Shown here one piece after another: positions 18,542-26,909 of a DNA stretch of 36,699 nt. The number at the start of each line of letters is the position of its first letter. Within the stretch, counting starts at the first letter, position 1. The notes below the pieces were generated by a model, which did no database searches, was not told the origin of the DNA, and was given only the letters and a program-made list of their open reading frames with translations. Source of the stretch: Comamonadaceae bacterium (GTDB lineage Bacteria > Pseudomonadota > Gammaproteobacteria > Burkholderiales > Burkholderiaceae_C); assembly GCA_947476285.1 (NCBI GenBank), contig CANJPU010000055.1, forward strand, positions 1 to 36,699. The letters are read 5' to 3'. A program made the translations under genes and the position numbers.

Positions 18542-19659
18542 AGCGCTGGATCATCGCCCTGCTGGCCCTGGCACTGCACGCCACGGCATTCGCCCACAAG
18601 CCCAGCGACAGCTACCTCACCGTGCGCGCGGGCACCGACAACGCCGTCACCCTGCGCTGGGACATCGCCTTGCGTGACCTCGACTACGTGCTCGAACTCG
18701 ACCGCGACGGCAATGGCCTGCTGACCTGGGGCGAAGTGCGCCAGCGCAGCGCCGACATCACCCGCTACGCGCTGAGTCATCTGCAACTGGCCTCGGGCGA
18801 CAAGCCCTGCCCCATCGAAACAAGCGCCCCACTGATGCTGGACCAGCACAGTGACGGCACCTACGCGGTGCTCACCTTGCGCGCGCACTGCGCCAGCCTG
18901 GTCAATGCGCTGCAGATGAAATACTCATTGCTGTTCGATGTGGACCCATCGCACCGCGGCCTGGTGCAGTGGATCGCATCGGACAAGGGCGCTGCCCAGG
19001 CACTGGTCTTTGGCACCGAGTCAGCGCAGCAGCAACTCACCGTGCAAGCGCCCGATGCCCTGCAAACGCTGCGCCAGTATGTGGCCGAGGGCACCTGGCA
19101 CATCTGGATCGGCTTTGACCACATCCTCTTTTTGCTGTCGCTGCTGCTGCCATCGGTGCTGGTGCGCAGGCAAGGCCACTGGCAGGCGGTGGACAGCCTG
19201 CGCAGCGCGTCCATCGAAGTGCTCAAGGTCGTCACCGCCTTCACCCTGGCGCACTCCATCACGCTCAGCCTAGCGGCCTTGCAGGTGCTCACCCTGCCCT
19301 CGCGTCTGGTTGAATCCGTCATCGCCGCATCGGTGGTGGTTGCGGCGCTGAACAACCTGCGCGGCACCGTTGAATCCAAACGCTGGCTGCTGGCCTTCGT
19401 TTTCGGTCTGGTGCACGGTTTTGGTTTTGCCTCGGTGCTGGCTGACCTGGGCCTGCCACAAGGCGCGTTGGTGCTGGCGCTGGTGGGCTTCAACGTCGGC
19501 GTCGAACTCGGCCAGCTCGCCATCGTGGCGCTCTTTCTGCCGCTGGCCTTCGCCTTGCGCTGCAGCGCCTTCTATCGGGTGGGCGTGCTGCTGGGTGGCT
19601 CGGTGCTGATCGCGCTGCTGGCGGCCTGGTGGTTTGTGCAACGGGCGTTTGATTTGTGA
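18538..19659 (+). CDS. HupE/UreJ-family membrane protein with EF-hand-like loop
   Basis: The 373 residues contain a signal peptide (1-19, TAFA/H), a soluble periplasmic domain to about 180, and then a HupE/UreJ_2 membrane domain with about six to seven segments and its conserved motifs HIWIGFDHILFLLSLLLP, AHSITLSLA and LVHGFGFASVL. HupE/UreJ members are linked to nickel or cobalt uptake, but this long subgroup is uncharacterised. In the soluble part, residues 55-66 (DRDGNGLLTWGE) fit the EF-hand calcium loop at positions 1, 3, 5, 6 and 12. The GTG start overlaps the TPR gene. Metal transport is an inference. Confidence 0.85.
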   Translation: MKRWIIALLALALHATAFAHKPSDSYLTVRAGTDNAVTLRWDIALRDLDYVLELDRDGNGLLTWGEVRQRSADITRYALSHLQLASGDKPCPIETSAPLMLDQHSDGTYAVLTLRAHCASLVNALQMKYSLLFDVDPSHRGLVQWIASDKGAAQALVFGTESAQQQLTVQAPDALQTLRQYVAEGTWHIWIGFDHILFLLSLLLPSVLVRRQGHWQAVDSLRSASIEVLKVVTAFTLAHSITLSLAALQVLTLPSRLVESVIAASVVVAALNNLRGTVESKRWLLAFVFGLVHGFGFASVLADLGLPQGALVLALVGFNVGVELGQLAIVALFLPLAFALRCSAFYRVGVLLGGSVLIALLAAWWFVQRAFDL

Positions 19660-19713
19660 TGGACGGAGAAGATCACCTCATGGCCATAGCCTTAACCGGC
19701 GCGCCTATGCGGC

Positions 19714-20208
19714 CTACCCTCTTCGCACCGCGTCCACACTGAACCCGGCCTCGGCCCATGCGCCCGCACTGGCCCGCGTGAGCTTGTACGCAGGTGATAC
19801 CTTCACCTGTGCCAGCACATCGCCCGATGCGTCCAGGGCCTGCAGCGTCGCAGTCGGGTTTTCATCGTCGGGCTCGATGTCCAGCATGACACTGAAGCGC
19901 TCGCCCTTGTGGGTGATCTCCAGGTGCTGATGCAGGGCGGCGTGTAGTTGCTGTTCATGGCGTCGCACGAACTCGCTGGCGGTCTTGACCAGCGTGTTGA
20001 ATGCTGCGGTATCCAGCGGCTTGGGGTTTTTCTTGTCGCGGCCCATGGTCCATGGGCCGATCAGCGCGGCTTCGGTCTGGCCATCGGGTGTCATGGCCAC
20101 GGCCCAGCCGTCGTCGTCTTCGTTCTTTTGGACACGCGCCGTCCAGCCGTTGTCCCGCCACAGGCGGGGTTCAGTGATTTTCTCTTCGGTGTGATCGGTG
20201 TCTGTCAT
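19714..20208 (-). CDS. Hypothetical protein
   Basis: The family is not recognised. The start at 20208 (MTDTDHTEEKITEPRLWRDNGW) lies 13 bases after the FKBP stop, and the frame upstream of it overlaps that gene. The 164 residues hold WxxGW-like and WAVAMTPDGQTEAALIGPWTMGRDKKNPKPLD segments and a helical stretch FNTLVKTASEFVRRHEQQLHAALH. It has a soluble cytoplasmic character, with no signal or membrane segment. It looks like a conserved protein made with the FKBP gene upstream. Confidence 0.75.
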   Translation of the reverse strand: MTDTDHTEEKITEPRLWRDNGWTARVQKNEDDDGWAVAMTPDGQTEAALIGPWTMGRDKKNPKPLDTAAFNTLVKTASEFVRRHEQQLHAALHQHLEITHKGERFSVMLDIEPDDENPTATLQALDASGDVLAQVKVSPAYKLTRASAGAWAEAGFSVDAVRRG

Positions 20209-20221
20209 CTGGGTAGGGTGC

Positions 20222-20626
20222 TTAGCGCCGCACGGTGACCAACTCAATTTCAAACTGCAGTGTCGCGTTCGGCGGTATCACGCCGCCTGCCCCGCTAGAG
20301 CCATAAGCAATGGCGGGCGGGCAGGTCAGACGCGCCTTGCCGCCAGGCTTCATCAGCTGTACGCCTTCGGTCCAGCAGGGGATGACGCGGTTGAGTGGAA
20401 ACTGGGTTGCCTCGCCCCGCTTGTAAGAGCTGTCGAATTCGCGGCCATCGAGGAAAGTGCCTCGGTAATGCACACTCACGGTGTCCGTTGCGGCAGGTGA
20501 AGCACCCGCCCCCTCTTTGAGTGACTGGTAGACCAGCCCACTCTTGGTGGTGACAGGGCCAGCCGGCTGCGCCAGCGCGGCCAGTGAACAGATGGACAAG
20601 GCTGCTGCACAAAGCAGACATCGCAT
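20222..20626 (-). CDS. Periplasmic FKBP-type peptidyl-prolyl isomerase
   Basis: Cis-trans proline isomerase and folding helper. The start at 20626 has AGGAGAG seven bases upstream and yields a signal peptide ([20 protein letters not shown]). The FKBP domain follows: [67 protein letters not shown]. The active-site Tyr, Phe, Asp and Trp residues are in place, although the usual VIPGW reads VIPCW. At 134 residues it is a single-domain FklB/FkpA-like enzyme without a dimerisation domain. Confidence 0.93.
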   Translation of the reverse strand: MRCLLCAAALSICSLAALAQPAGPVTTKSGLVYQSLKEGAGASPAATDTVSVHYRGTFLDGREFDSSYKRGEATQFPLNRVIPCWTEGVQLMKPGGKARLTCPPAIAYGSSGAGGVIPPNATLQFEIELVTVRR

Positions 20627-20734
20627 GAAATAACTCTCCTGGGTTTGCGAGCGGGCCCTGCCCCGCCCACCAAGGCCGCTGGAATAGACTGCAGGGCGGC
20701 ACAATCGCCATTACACCATCAAGGAAACACAGAC

Positions 20735-21457
20735 ATGGGCGCCCAGTGGAAAGCAAAAGGCAAGGCACAGGCCGCCGATGCCAGAGGCAAGCTCTTTGGC
20801 AGACTGGCCAAGGACATCATGGTGGCTGCGCGCGGTGGAGCTGATCCGGCTTCCAATTCGCGCCTGCGGCTGGTGGTGGAACAGGCACGCAAGGTGTCCA
20901 TGCCCAAGGAAACCCTGGATCGGGCCATCAAGAAAGGCGCTGGGCTCACCGGCGAAGCCGTGCATTTCGAGCACGTAATCTACGAGGGCTTCGCACCGCA
21001 CCGCGTGCCGCTGATGGTCGAGTGCCTGACCGACAATGTGAACCGCACTGCGCCCGAGATGCGGGTGCTGTTCCGCAAGGGTCAGTTGGGAACGTCCGGC
21101 TCAGTCGCCTGGGATTTTGACCACGTGGGCATGATAGAGGCCGAGTCCGCCACCACCGGTGCCGACCCCGAGCTGGCCGCGATCGAAGCGGGCGCGCAAG
21201 ACTTCGAGCCGGGCGAGGCGCAGGGCTGCACGCTTTTCATCACCGACGCCACCGATCTGGACATCGTGAGCCGCGCACTGCCAGCTCAGGGCTTCACCGT
21301 GCTGTCTGCCAAGCTGGGCTACAAGCCCAAGAACCCTGTGAGCGCCGCAAGCCTGGCGCCCGCCGACCTGGAAGAAGTCGAGGCCTTTTTGGCCGCTATC
21401 GATGCGCACGACGATGTGCAAAATGTGTTTGTGGGTCTGGCTTCCGATGGCGCTTGA
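20735..21457 (+). CDS. Second YebC-family protein (YeeN-like)
   Basis: This 240-residue paralogue of the gene at 14351-15076 starts [28 protein letters not shown] rather than [10 protein letters not shown], like E. coli YeeN and Firmicutes members. It keeps the three-domain layout, with [24 protein letters not shown] and the DVQNVF end. AAGGA precedes the ATG at 20735. It stands alone, divergent from the FKBP gene. The role of this subgroup (translation or gene control) is not established. Confidence 0.92.
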   Translation: MGAQWKAKGKAQAADARGKLFGRLAKDIMVAARGGADPASNSRLRLVVEQARKVSMPKETLDRAIKKGAGLTGEAVHFEHVIYEGFAPHRVPLMVECLTDNVNRTAPEMRVLFRKGQLGTSGSVAWDFDHVGMIEAESATTGADPELAAIEAGAQDFEPGEAQGCTLFITDATDLDIVSRALPAQGFTVLSAKLGYKPKNPVSAASLAPADLEEVEAFLAAIDAHDDVQNVFVGLASDGA

Positions 21458-21512
21458 TCGGTGCAATGAAGTTGCCCCGCTGCTTCGTGCGCAGGCGTAA
21501 CATGCACGGCGT

Positions 21513-22196
21513 ATGACCCCCTCCCCGCCCCGGATCGCACTGATCCACGCCACGGCGCTTGCGGTGCAGCCTATTGCTGCAGCCTTTGATCGTCATTGGC
21601 CGCAGGCGCGCCTGATGAACTTGCTGGACGACAGCCTCTCGGTCGATCGGGCGCGCGATGGCTTTCTCACTGAAGCGATGACGCAGAGATTCACAGACCT
21701 GGCACGCTACGCATGCAACACGGGCTGCAGCGCGATCTTGTTCACCTGCTCGGCATTCGGGCCCGCCATCGAAGCGGCAGGCCGCGCGACTGGCGTGCCA
21801 ACGCTCAAGCCGAACGAAGCCATGTTTGAACAGGCGCTGGCGCTCCACACACCAGGCAAGCCACTGCAGCTAGGCCTGGTGGCCACCTTCGAAGCTTCCA
21901 TCGGATCAATGGCCGACGAGCTGCAGGCGCTTGCAGTGGCGCGTGGCTTTTCCATCGCGCTGCGCACGGTGTTTGTGCCCGAGGCGATGAACGATCTGGC
22001 CCAAGGCCGCGCCGCAGATCACCACCGCAAGATCGCGCAGGCCGCCCTGCAACTGGCCGGCTGCGATGCGGTGATGCTGGCTCAGTTCTCGATGGCCGAT
22101 GCCCTGCCCGCTGTGCAGTCACAACTCACATGCCCGGTGCTGTGCAGCCCCGACTGCGCGGTGCTCGCCTTGAAGCAACGAATGTCCCATGTCTGA
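21513..22196 (+). CDS. Aspartate/glutamate racemase-family protein
   Basis: The Asp/Glu/hydantoin racemase superfamily acts by cofactor-independent proton shuttling between two Cys and also includes arylmalonate decarboxylase and maleate isomerase. The 227 residues have the first Cys in LFTCSAFGPAIEAAG (about 76) and the second in CPVLCSPDCAVLAL near the C-terminus. The gene overlaps the Ldh gene by 8 bases and heads a four-gene series. It could isomerise an acid that the neighbours oxidise. The substrate is unknown. Confidence 0.82.
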   Translation: MTPSPPRIALIHATALAVQPIAAAFDRHWPQARLMNLLDDSLSVDRARDGFLTEAMTQRFTDLARYACNTGCSAILFTCSAFGPAIEAAGRATGVPTLKPNEAMFEQALALHTPGKPLQLGLVATFEASIGSMADELQALAVARGFSIALRTVFVPEAMNDLAQGRAADHHRKIAQAALQLAGCDAVMLAQFSMADALPAVQSQLTCPVLCSPDCAVLALKQRMSHV

Positions 22197-23247
22197 GCCT
22201 CGCTTCCCATTGGTGCAACTGTGCCGCTTCGTCACCAGCGCACTTCAAGCCCTCGGCCTGCCGCCACACGATGCGGCCATCGTCGCGCAACTCATGGCGC
22301 AGGCCGAGGCGCAGGGTTCGGACGGCCACGGCCTGATCCGGCTGGCCCCCTATGCGCGGCGCATCCGGGCCGGTGGAATCAATCTGCGCCCAGACATCCG
22401 GGTCGTGAAAGAGCGCGCCGGCATGGCGCTATTGGACGGCGACAACGGCATGGGCCATCTGGTGATGCACAAGGCCGCGCAGATCGCCATCGATAAAGCA
22501 CGCCATTGCGGTGTGGCCTGGGTGGGCGCGCGGCTGTCCAACCACGCAGGGCCGGCCTCGCTCTACGCCCGCATGCCGTTGGCGCAGGACATGATCGGCA
22601 TGTACTTCGCGGTGGGCAATGCCAACCATCTTCCGCCCTGGGGCGGCCTTGACATGCTGCTCTCGACCAACCCGATCGCGGTGGCCGTGCCTGCCGGGCA
22701 AGAGCCTCCCGTGGTGCTGGACATGGCCACCACGGTGGCTGCCTACGGCAAGGTCAAGGCCAAGGCCCAGCGCGGTGAGACCATGCCGGTGGGCTGGATG
22801 ATCGACCGGCTGGGTCAACCCCTGACCGACCCCAAGCGCGCCGACGAGGGCTTCTTGATGCCCATCGGCGGCTACAAGGGCTATGGCCTTGCGTTGATCG
22901 TCGGCCTGCTGGCCGGCACGCTCAATGGCGCGGCCATGGGCAGCGAGGTGATCGACTTCAACCACGACGACACCAGCGTCACCAACACCGGTCAGGCCAT
23001 CTTGGCGATCAATCCAGACGCATTTGGCGATCTCGCGGCATTCAAGGCGCGGGTGGACAAGCTGGTGCGTGAGCTGCGCGGCGCCGAGCGCATGCCAGGA
23101 GTCGAGCGCATCTGGCTGCCGGGCGAGCAAAGCCACGAACGGCGCATGGCAAGTGAACGCGACGGCATCGCATTGCCTCCTGCGCTGTTGGCACAGCTGG
23201 ATTCGCTGGCGCACGAACTGAGCATCCTCGCCTTGCAGGCAAGCTGA
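22189..23247 (+). CDS. Ldh-family NAD(P)-dependent 2-hydroxyacid dehydrogenase
   Basis: This belongs to the malate/L-lactate dehydrogenase type II family (YlbC, ureidoglycolate, sulfolactate, 2,3-diketogulonate enzymes), which is not a Rossmann fold. The 352 residues show the N-terminal GSDGHGLIRLAPYARRI (catalytic His), SNHAGPASLYA, the cofactor stretch LSTNPIAVAVPAG and LDMATTVAAYGKVK, and the Gly-rich GGYKGYGLALIVGLLAGTLNGA. It is made with the racemase before it and the Bug receptor after it, so it probably acts on the imported acid or its isomer. The substrate is not readable. Confidence 0.9.
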   Translation: MSEPRFPLVQLCRFVTSALQALGLPPHDAAIVAQLMAQAEAQGSDGHGLIRLAPYARRIRAGGINLRPDIRVVKERAGMALLDGDNGMGHLVMHKAAQIAIDKARHCGVAWVGARLSNHAGPASLYARMPLAQDMIGMYFAVGNANHLPPWGGLDMLLSTNPIAVAVPAGQEPPVVLDMATTVAAYGKVKAKAQRGETMPVGWMIDRLGQPLTDPKRADEGFLMPIGGYKGYGLALIVGLLAGTLNGAAMGSEVIDFNHDDTSVTNTGQAILAINPDAFGDLAAFKARVDKLVRELRGAERMPGVERIWLPGEQSHERRMASERDGIALPPALLAQLDSLAHELSILALQAS

Positions 23248-23264
23248 TTTCACGGAGACAAATC

Positions 23265-24242
23265 ATGATCACCACCCCTCGTATCGCGCTCATCTTCTGC
23301 TGTGCCATGTTCGCCGCCAGCTTCGCACACGCTCAAGCCCCCGCTTGGCCAAGCAAGCCGATCCGCATCATCGTGCCCCTGGCCGCGGGCAGCGCGGTGG
23401 ACAACGCCGCGCGCATCGTGGCGCAGAAGCTGTCGCAGAACCTGGGGCAGTCGATCGTGATAGAGAACCAGGCGGGGGCCGCAGGCCTGATCGGCGCGGG
23501 TAACGTGGCCAAGGCCGCGCCCGACGGCTACACCCTGGGCGGCTTCAACGACAGCATCATGACCATGTTGCCCAACATGCAGACCAAGATGCCCTGGGAC
23601 ATCCTGCGCGACTTCGAGCCCGTATCGCTGGTGGCGACCATTGAATGGGGCCTGGTGGTCAATGCCGATTCCACGCTGCGATCGGCCGCAGACCTGATTG
23701 CCGCAGCGCGCAAGGCACCGGGCAAGCTCAATTACGGCTCGGGCGGCAATGGCAGCCCGCAACACATTGCCATGGCATTGTTTGCCTCGCAATCGGGCGT
23801 GCAGATGACACATGTGCCCTACAAAGGCGCCACACAGGCGGCCGTCGGTGTCGCAGGCAAAGAGGTGGATACCTCGCTCCAGGGCATTGCCACCGTGAGC
23901 TCGCTGATCAACGCCGGCAAGTTGCGCATGATCGGCGTGACAACAGCGCGGCGCATGCCGCAGTTTCCTGACGTGCCCACGGTGGCAGAGTCGGGCTTGG
24001 CTGGCTTCGAGTTCAACTCTTGGTTCGCCCTGATGGCACCGGCGGGCACACCCAAGGCGATTGTCAACACACTGGCCACTGAAGTGCGCAAAGCGCTCGC
24101 AGACCCGCAGGTGCGCGACAAGCTCAACACCCTGGGCCTGTCGCCAGTGGGCACCAGCCCCGAAGAGCTCGGCACCGCCATGCGCGCGCAACTGGCACGG
24201 TATGGGGCACTGATCAAGCAGAACGGCATCACGTCGGAGTGA
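23265..24242 (+). CDS. Bug/TctC-family periplasmic solute receptor
   Basis: This is a tripartite tricarboxylate transporter receptor, which usually binds carboxylates in the periplasm for a TctA/TctB permease. The signal peptide is residues 1-24 (FAASFAHAQA). The Bug fold follows: WPSKPIRIIVPLAAGSAVDNAARIVAQKL, GAAGLIGAGNVAKAAPDGYTL, GKLNYGSGGNGSPQHIAMALF. GGAGA-like spacing before the ATG at 23265 (ggagacaaatc) is good. No TctA or TctB gene lies near it. It sits between two dehydrogenase genes, which suggests that its ligand is their substrate. Confidence 0.92.
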   Translation: MITTPRIALIFCCAMFAASFAHAQAPAWPSKPIRIIVPLAAGSAVDNAARIVAQKLSQNLGQSIVIENQAGAAGLIGAGNVAKAAPDGYTLGGFNDSIMTMLPNMQTKMPWDILRDFEPVSLVATIEWGLVVNADSTLRSAADLIAAARKAPGKLNYGSGGNGSPQHIAMALFASQSGVQMTHVPYKGATQAAVGVAGKEVDTSLQGIATVSSLINAGKLRMIGVTTARRMPQFPDVPTVAESGLAGFEFNSWFALMAPAGTPKAIVNTLATEVRKALADPQVRDKLNTLGLSPVGTSPEELGTAMRAQLARYGALIKQNGITSE

Positions 24243-24281
24243 GATTGAACAAGTTTGATTCGCGGATGGAGTGGATGATCT

Positions 24282-25205
24282 ATGGATGAACGCATCAAGG
24301 TAGGCTTTATCGGCTTGGGAAACATGGGCGGTGCCATCGCCGAGCGTCTGGCGCGCAGCAGTAAGGTCACCCTGTACGTGTACGACCAGAACATCGCAGC
24401 GGCCGAACGTCTTGCTGCGTTGGGCGCCCATGTCGAAGTCAGCGCCCGGGCAGTCGCACAGGCAGCCGAGATCGTCATCACCTGCCTGCCTCATGTGGAG
24501 GCTTGCCTCAGCACTTTGTTCGGTGTTGACGGCGTTGTGGGTAGCGGCAATGTGCGCCACTGCGTCGAGATGTCCACCATCGGCCCCGCCGCCATGAGCG
24601 ACATCGCCACTCGCCTTGAAGCTGCCGGCATTGGGGCACTGGACTCGCCAGTGTCGGGCGGCGCGGCGGGTGCGCTCAAGGGCACGCTGGCGATCATGAT
24701 CTCGGGCAAGCCGGCAGTGCGTGCTGCGGTGGCGCCGGTGCTGGCTGCCATCAGCGACAAGGTATTCACCATTAGCGATCAGGCGGGCGACGCGCAAATC
24801 ATGAAGCTGGTCAACAACCTGCTCGCGGCCGCCAACATGGCCAGTGCGTTTGAAGCCTTGACTCTGGGTGTCAAGCTTGGGCTGGCCCCTGAGAAGATCA
24901 TCGAAGTGGTGAACGCCGGGAGCGGGCGCAACACCGGCATGGACGAGCGCAAGACCGGCGCGATCCTGTCGCGAAAATTCGAAGGCCTGGGCAAGATCTC
25001 CTTGCTGGAAAAAGACATTGGCCTGGCCTTCGATGTGGCGACGCAGGCCGGGTTTCCGCTGGATGCGCTGCCCGCATTGACCGGCATGGCGCAACTGTGG
25101 GAGCGGGCTGTTGGGCAAGGCATGGCGGGGCAAGATGTGTCGGCGCTGATCAAGGTCGTCGAGGAACGCGCCGGGGTGCAAGTGCGAGCAAGCGCAGATT
25201 ATTGA
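24282..25205 (+). CDS. Beta-hydroxyacid dehydrogenase (GarR/HIBADH family)
   Basis: This NAD(P)-dependent enzyme is of the 3-hydroxyisobutyrate / tartronate semialdehyde reductase family. The 307 residues carry the Rossmann loop VGFIGLGNMGGAIAERL near the N-terminus, the substrate motif DSPVSGGAAGALKGTL, and the catalytic Lys in MKLVNNLLAAANM. The order matches the family. It ends the racemase-Ldh-Bug series about 40 bases after the Bug gene. Its substrate is likely a small hydroxyacid produced in the same pathway. Confidence 0.92.
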   Translation: MDERIKVGFIGLGNMGGAIAERLARSSKVTLYVYDQNIAAAERLAALGAHVEVSARAVAQAAEIVITCLPHVEACLSTLFGVDGVVGSGNVRHCVEMSTIGPAAMSDIATRLEAAGIGALDSPVSGGAAGALKGTLAIMISGKPAVRAAVAPVLAAISDKVFTISDQAGDAQIMKLVNNLLAAANMASAFEALTLGVKLGLAPEKIIEVVNAGSGRNTGMDERKTGAILSRKFEGLGKISLLEKDIGLAFDVATQAGFPLDALPALTGMAQLWERAVGQGMAGQDVSALIKVVEERAGVQVRASADY

Positions 25206-25206
25206 G

Positions 25207-25227
25207 GTTTTCGTAATTCACGAAAAC
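25207..25227. promoter_or_regulatory. Perfect GTTTTCGT-N5-ACGAAAAC palindrome
   Basis: The 8-bp arms at 25207-25214 and 25220-25227 match exactly around AATTC, directly after the dehydrogenase stop codon. No T-run follows on the plus strand. It looks more like an operator for a dimeric regulator than a terminator, although a weak terminator role is possible. Confidence 0.5.
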
Positions 25228-25344
25228 ACACCGTTCGGGCTGAGCCTAGCCTGCCCTGAGTTTGACTGTCACCATCAGCCTTCATGTCACCGGTGGGCGG
25301 GCTTGCGCATCGGGTTGCCACGCCTGCGCTTGGTCCAAATCACA

Positions 25345-25375
25345 ACTTGGATTATAGTCCAAGTGGTGCCATAAT
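25345..25375 (+). promoter_or_regulatory. Promoter and overlapping operator of the RES toxin-antitoxin pair
   Basis: TTGGAT (25347-25352), a 17-base spacer and CATAAT (25370-25375) make a good sigma-70 promoter, 24 bases before the antitoxin ATG. A perfect 7-bp inverted repeat, ACTTGGA-TTATAG-TCCAAGT (25345-25364), covers the -35 and the spacer. A related half-palindrome, TTGGTCCAA, lies at 25330-25338. This is the expected layout for self-repression by an antitoxin. Confidence 0.7.
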
Positions 25376-25398
25376 TGCTGGACACCGGAGGTTTTGCC

Positions 25399-26211
25399 AT
25401 GATCACCACTGATTTCTTCCGCCGCGACGTCGCAACGTCCTTGGGCGCGACTTCATCGCCGGAGTTGTTCGCCCTGAAGCTGCAGCGCGTCTTCGAATCA
25501 CGTGTGCGTGCGGTGCGCATCGTTAAGTCGGCTGCAGGCGCACGCCGCGACCTGCTGGTCGAGCTGCCTGAGCGGTTTATCACCCTCAAAGTGATCGACA
25601 TCGGGGTGGGTGGCGTCGGAAGCGAGTTGCTCTCGTCGTTCAGGGCGTTCGACTGGGGCGCAATCGCTCCCGAGAAGCGCGAGGCGCAACTGTGCGCGCT
25701 GCTCGAAGCCACGATGGAAAACTTGGTGATCACTAACGAGGCTCTCACGGACATGGCCGCCACCGTGGCCAAGCAACTGGTGGGCGAACCCGGCAAGCTG
25801 ATCTCAGGCAATGAACTCGCCCAGATGCTGGGCGTGAGCGAGGAGGCGGTGCGCCAGCGCCTGCAGGCGGGCAAGCTGATTGCTCTCCTCAGCGCCGGGC
25901 GCGAGCGCGGCCGCGGGTTCCCGATTTTCCAGGCCTGGGACGGCATTGCCGGCGCGCCGCTGGAGCAGATCCTGAAGGCACTGGGTTACGAGGGTTCGGG
26001 CAAGGCCGTCGATGCGGCCGATGCGTTCCAGTTCTTCGTCAGCCGCAACGATCTGCTGGGTGACTTCACGCCCGTGGAGGTGCTCACGGGCGCGGGCGTG
26101 CCTCATCCGGACGATATGGAAGCGGCTGAGTTCCTGGCCAAGCCTCATCAGGAGCGACTCGAATTCGTGACCAGCGTGGCGCGCGCTCTCGTGGAGGCAC
26201 GCGACGCATGA
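25399..26211 (+). CDS. Long MbcA/ParS-like antitoxin of the RES pair
   Basis: The start at 25399 has GGAGG seven bases upstream. The 270 residues fall into three parts. The N-terminal about 130 residues (MITTDFFRRD to QLVGEPGKLIS) match nothing I know. A helix-turn-helix is at about 135-160 (SGNELAQMLGVSEEAVRQRLQAGKL). A C-terminal part at about 183-232 resembles MbcA/ParS/Xre toxin-binding domains (FFVSRNDLLGDFTPVEVL). Usual antitoxins of this class have about 110-150 residues, so the N-terminus is extra. Its stop overlaps the toxin ATG (ATGA). It probably neutralises the RES protein and represses its own promoter. Confidence 0.75.
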   Translation: MITTDFFRRDVATSLGATSSPELFALKLQRVFESRVRAVRIVKSAAGARRDLLVELPERFITLKVIDIGVGGVGSELLSSFRAFDWGAIAPEKREAQLCALLEATMENLVITNEALTDMAATVAKQLVGEPGKLISGNELAQMLGVSEEAVRQRLQAGKLIALLSAGRERGRGFPIFQAWDGIAGAPLEQILKALGYEGSGKAVDAADAFQFFVSRNDLLGDFTPVEVLTGAGVPHPDDMEAAEFLAKPHQERLEFVTSVARALVEARDA

Positions 26212-26870
26212 GCGCGATTGAGTTCACCGATGCCGACATCGACATCGAGGTGCGAGGCGCCGACGACCCGCCGCTCATCCGCCTGTTTCGCCACACGGGT
26301 GCGGCATACGACCTGCCCGCGCAAACTCACCGCAACAGCCGCTTCGATCCGCCTCCAGGCGACAAGGGCATGTTCGCCATGTTGTACACCGCCGACAACA
26401 TCGCAGCAGCGGCCATGGAGTGCCGCATCTTGCAGGCGAATTCGCGGGACGAGTACAGCTACACGCTTAAGCGGGCCGGCTCATACAAGGTGGTGCGCTT
26501 CAAGTACCAACAGCCGGCCCTGTTCATCCGGGTCGACCGCGACGTCAAGCGCAAGCTGGGCATTCCGGCCTTCACGATCGACTACTCGCCCTTCCAGCGC
26601 GCTGCCAAGGCTCTGTTCGAGCGGTACGGCAACACAGTGCACGGACTGAGCTGGGAGTCCTTCCATCGCGGCCAGCCCGGTCGCAACTACGGCTTCTGGC
26701 ATCACCGCAAGGACGTGATCACCCTGGAGCCCTTGCAGCAGGAGGCGGACTGCCCTGAACTGCTGAAGGACGCCGACTGGATCGAGCTGCTGCGCGACTA
26801 TCCGGCGATCGAACTGCAGCCGGACGAGGACCCGCCTCCCGACGCCGCTCCAGCACCAGCACCCACATAA
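26208..26870 (+). CDS. RES-domain toxin (predicted NAD-degrading)
   Basis: RES toxins (MbcT, ParT, Res) consume NAD+ or ADP-ribosylate targets, and the name comes from conserved Arg, Glu and Ser. Here LIRLFRHT (R25/R28) and SRFDPPPGDKGMFAMLYTAD (R45, Y60) precede AAAMECRIL (E71). WESFHRGQPGRNYGFW carries the conserved Ser (S151) and the G-x-N motif. The 220 residues are a little longer than usual because of a C-terminal acidic, Pro/Ala-rich tail (DEDPPPDAAPAPAP). The start overlaps the antitoxin stop. Family by motif is clear, and activity is inferred. Confidence 0.85.
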   Translation: MSAIEFTDADIDIEVRGADDPPLIRLFRHTGAAYDLPAQTHRNSRFDPPPGDKGMFAMLYTADNIAAAAMECRILQANSRDEYSYTLKRAGSYKVVRFKYQQPALFIRVDRDVKRKLGIPAFTIDYSPFQRAAKALFERYGNTVHGLSWESFHRGQPGRNYGFWHHRKDVITLEPLQQEADCPELLKDADWIELLRDYPAIELQPDEDPPPDAAPAPAPT

Positions 26871-26909
26871 GAGTCGAACAGCGCGGCTTGGCTGCGCAAC
26901 GCTGCGGAC

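Noticed and set aside
23250..25181. A 643-codon open frame on the minus strand
   Set aside because: It is antisense to the Bug receptor and the beta-hydroxyacid dehydrogenase, both of which have clear family motifs and RBSs. Its Cys/His/Arg-rich composition is typical of shadow frames in GC-rich DNA.
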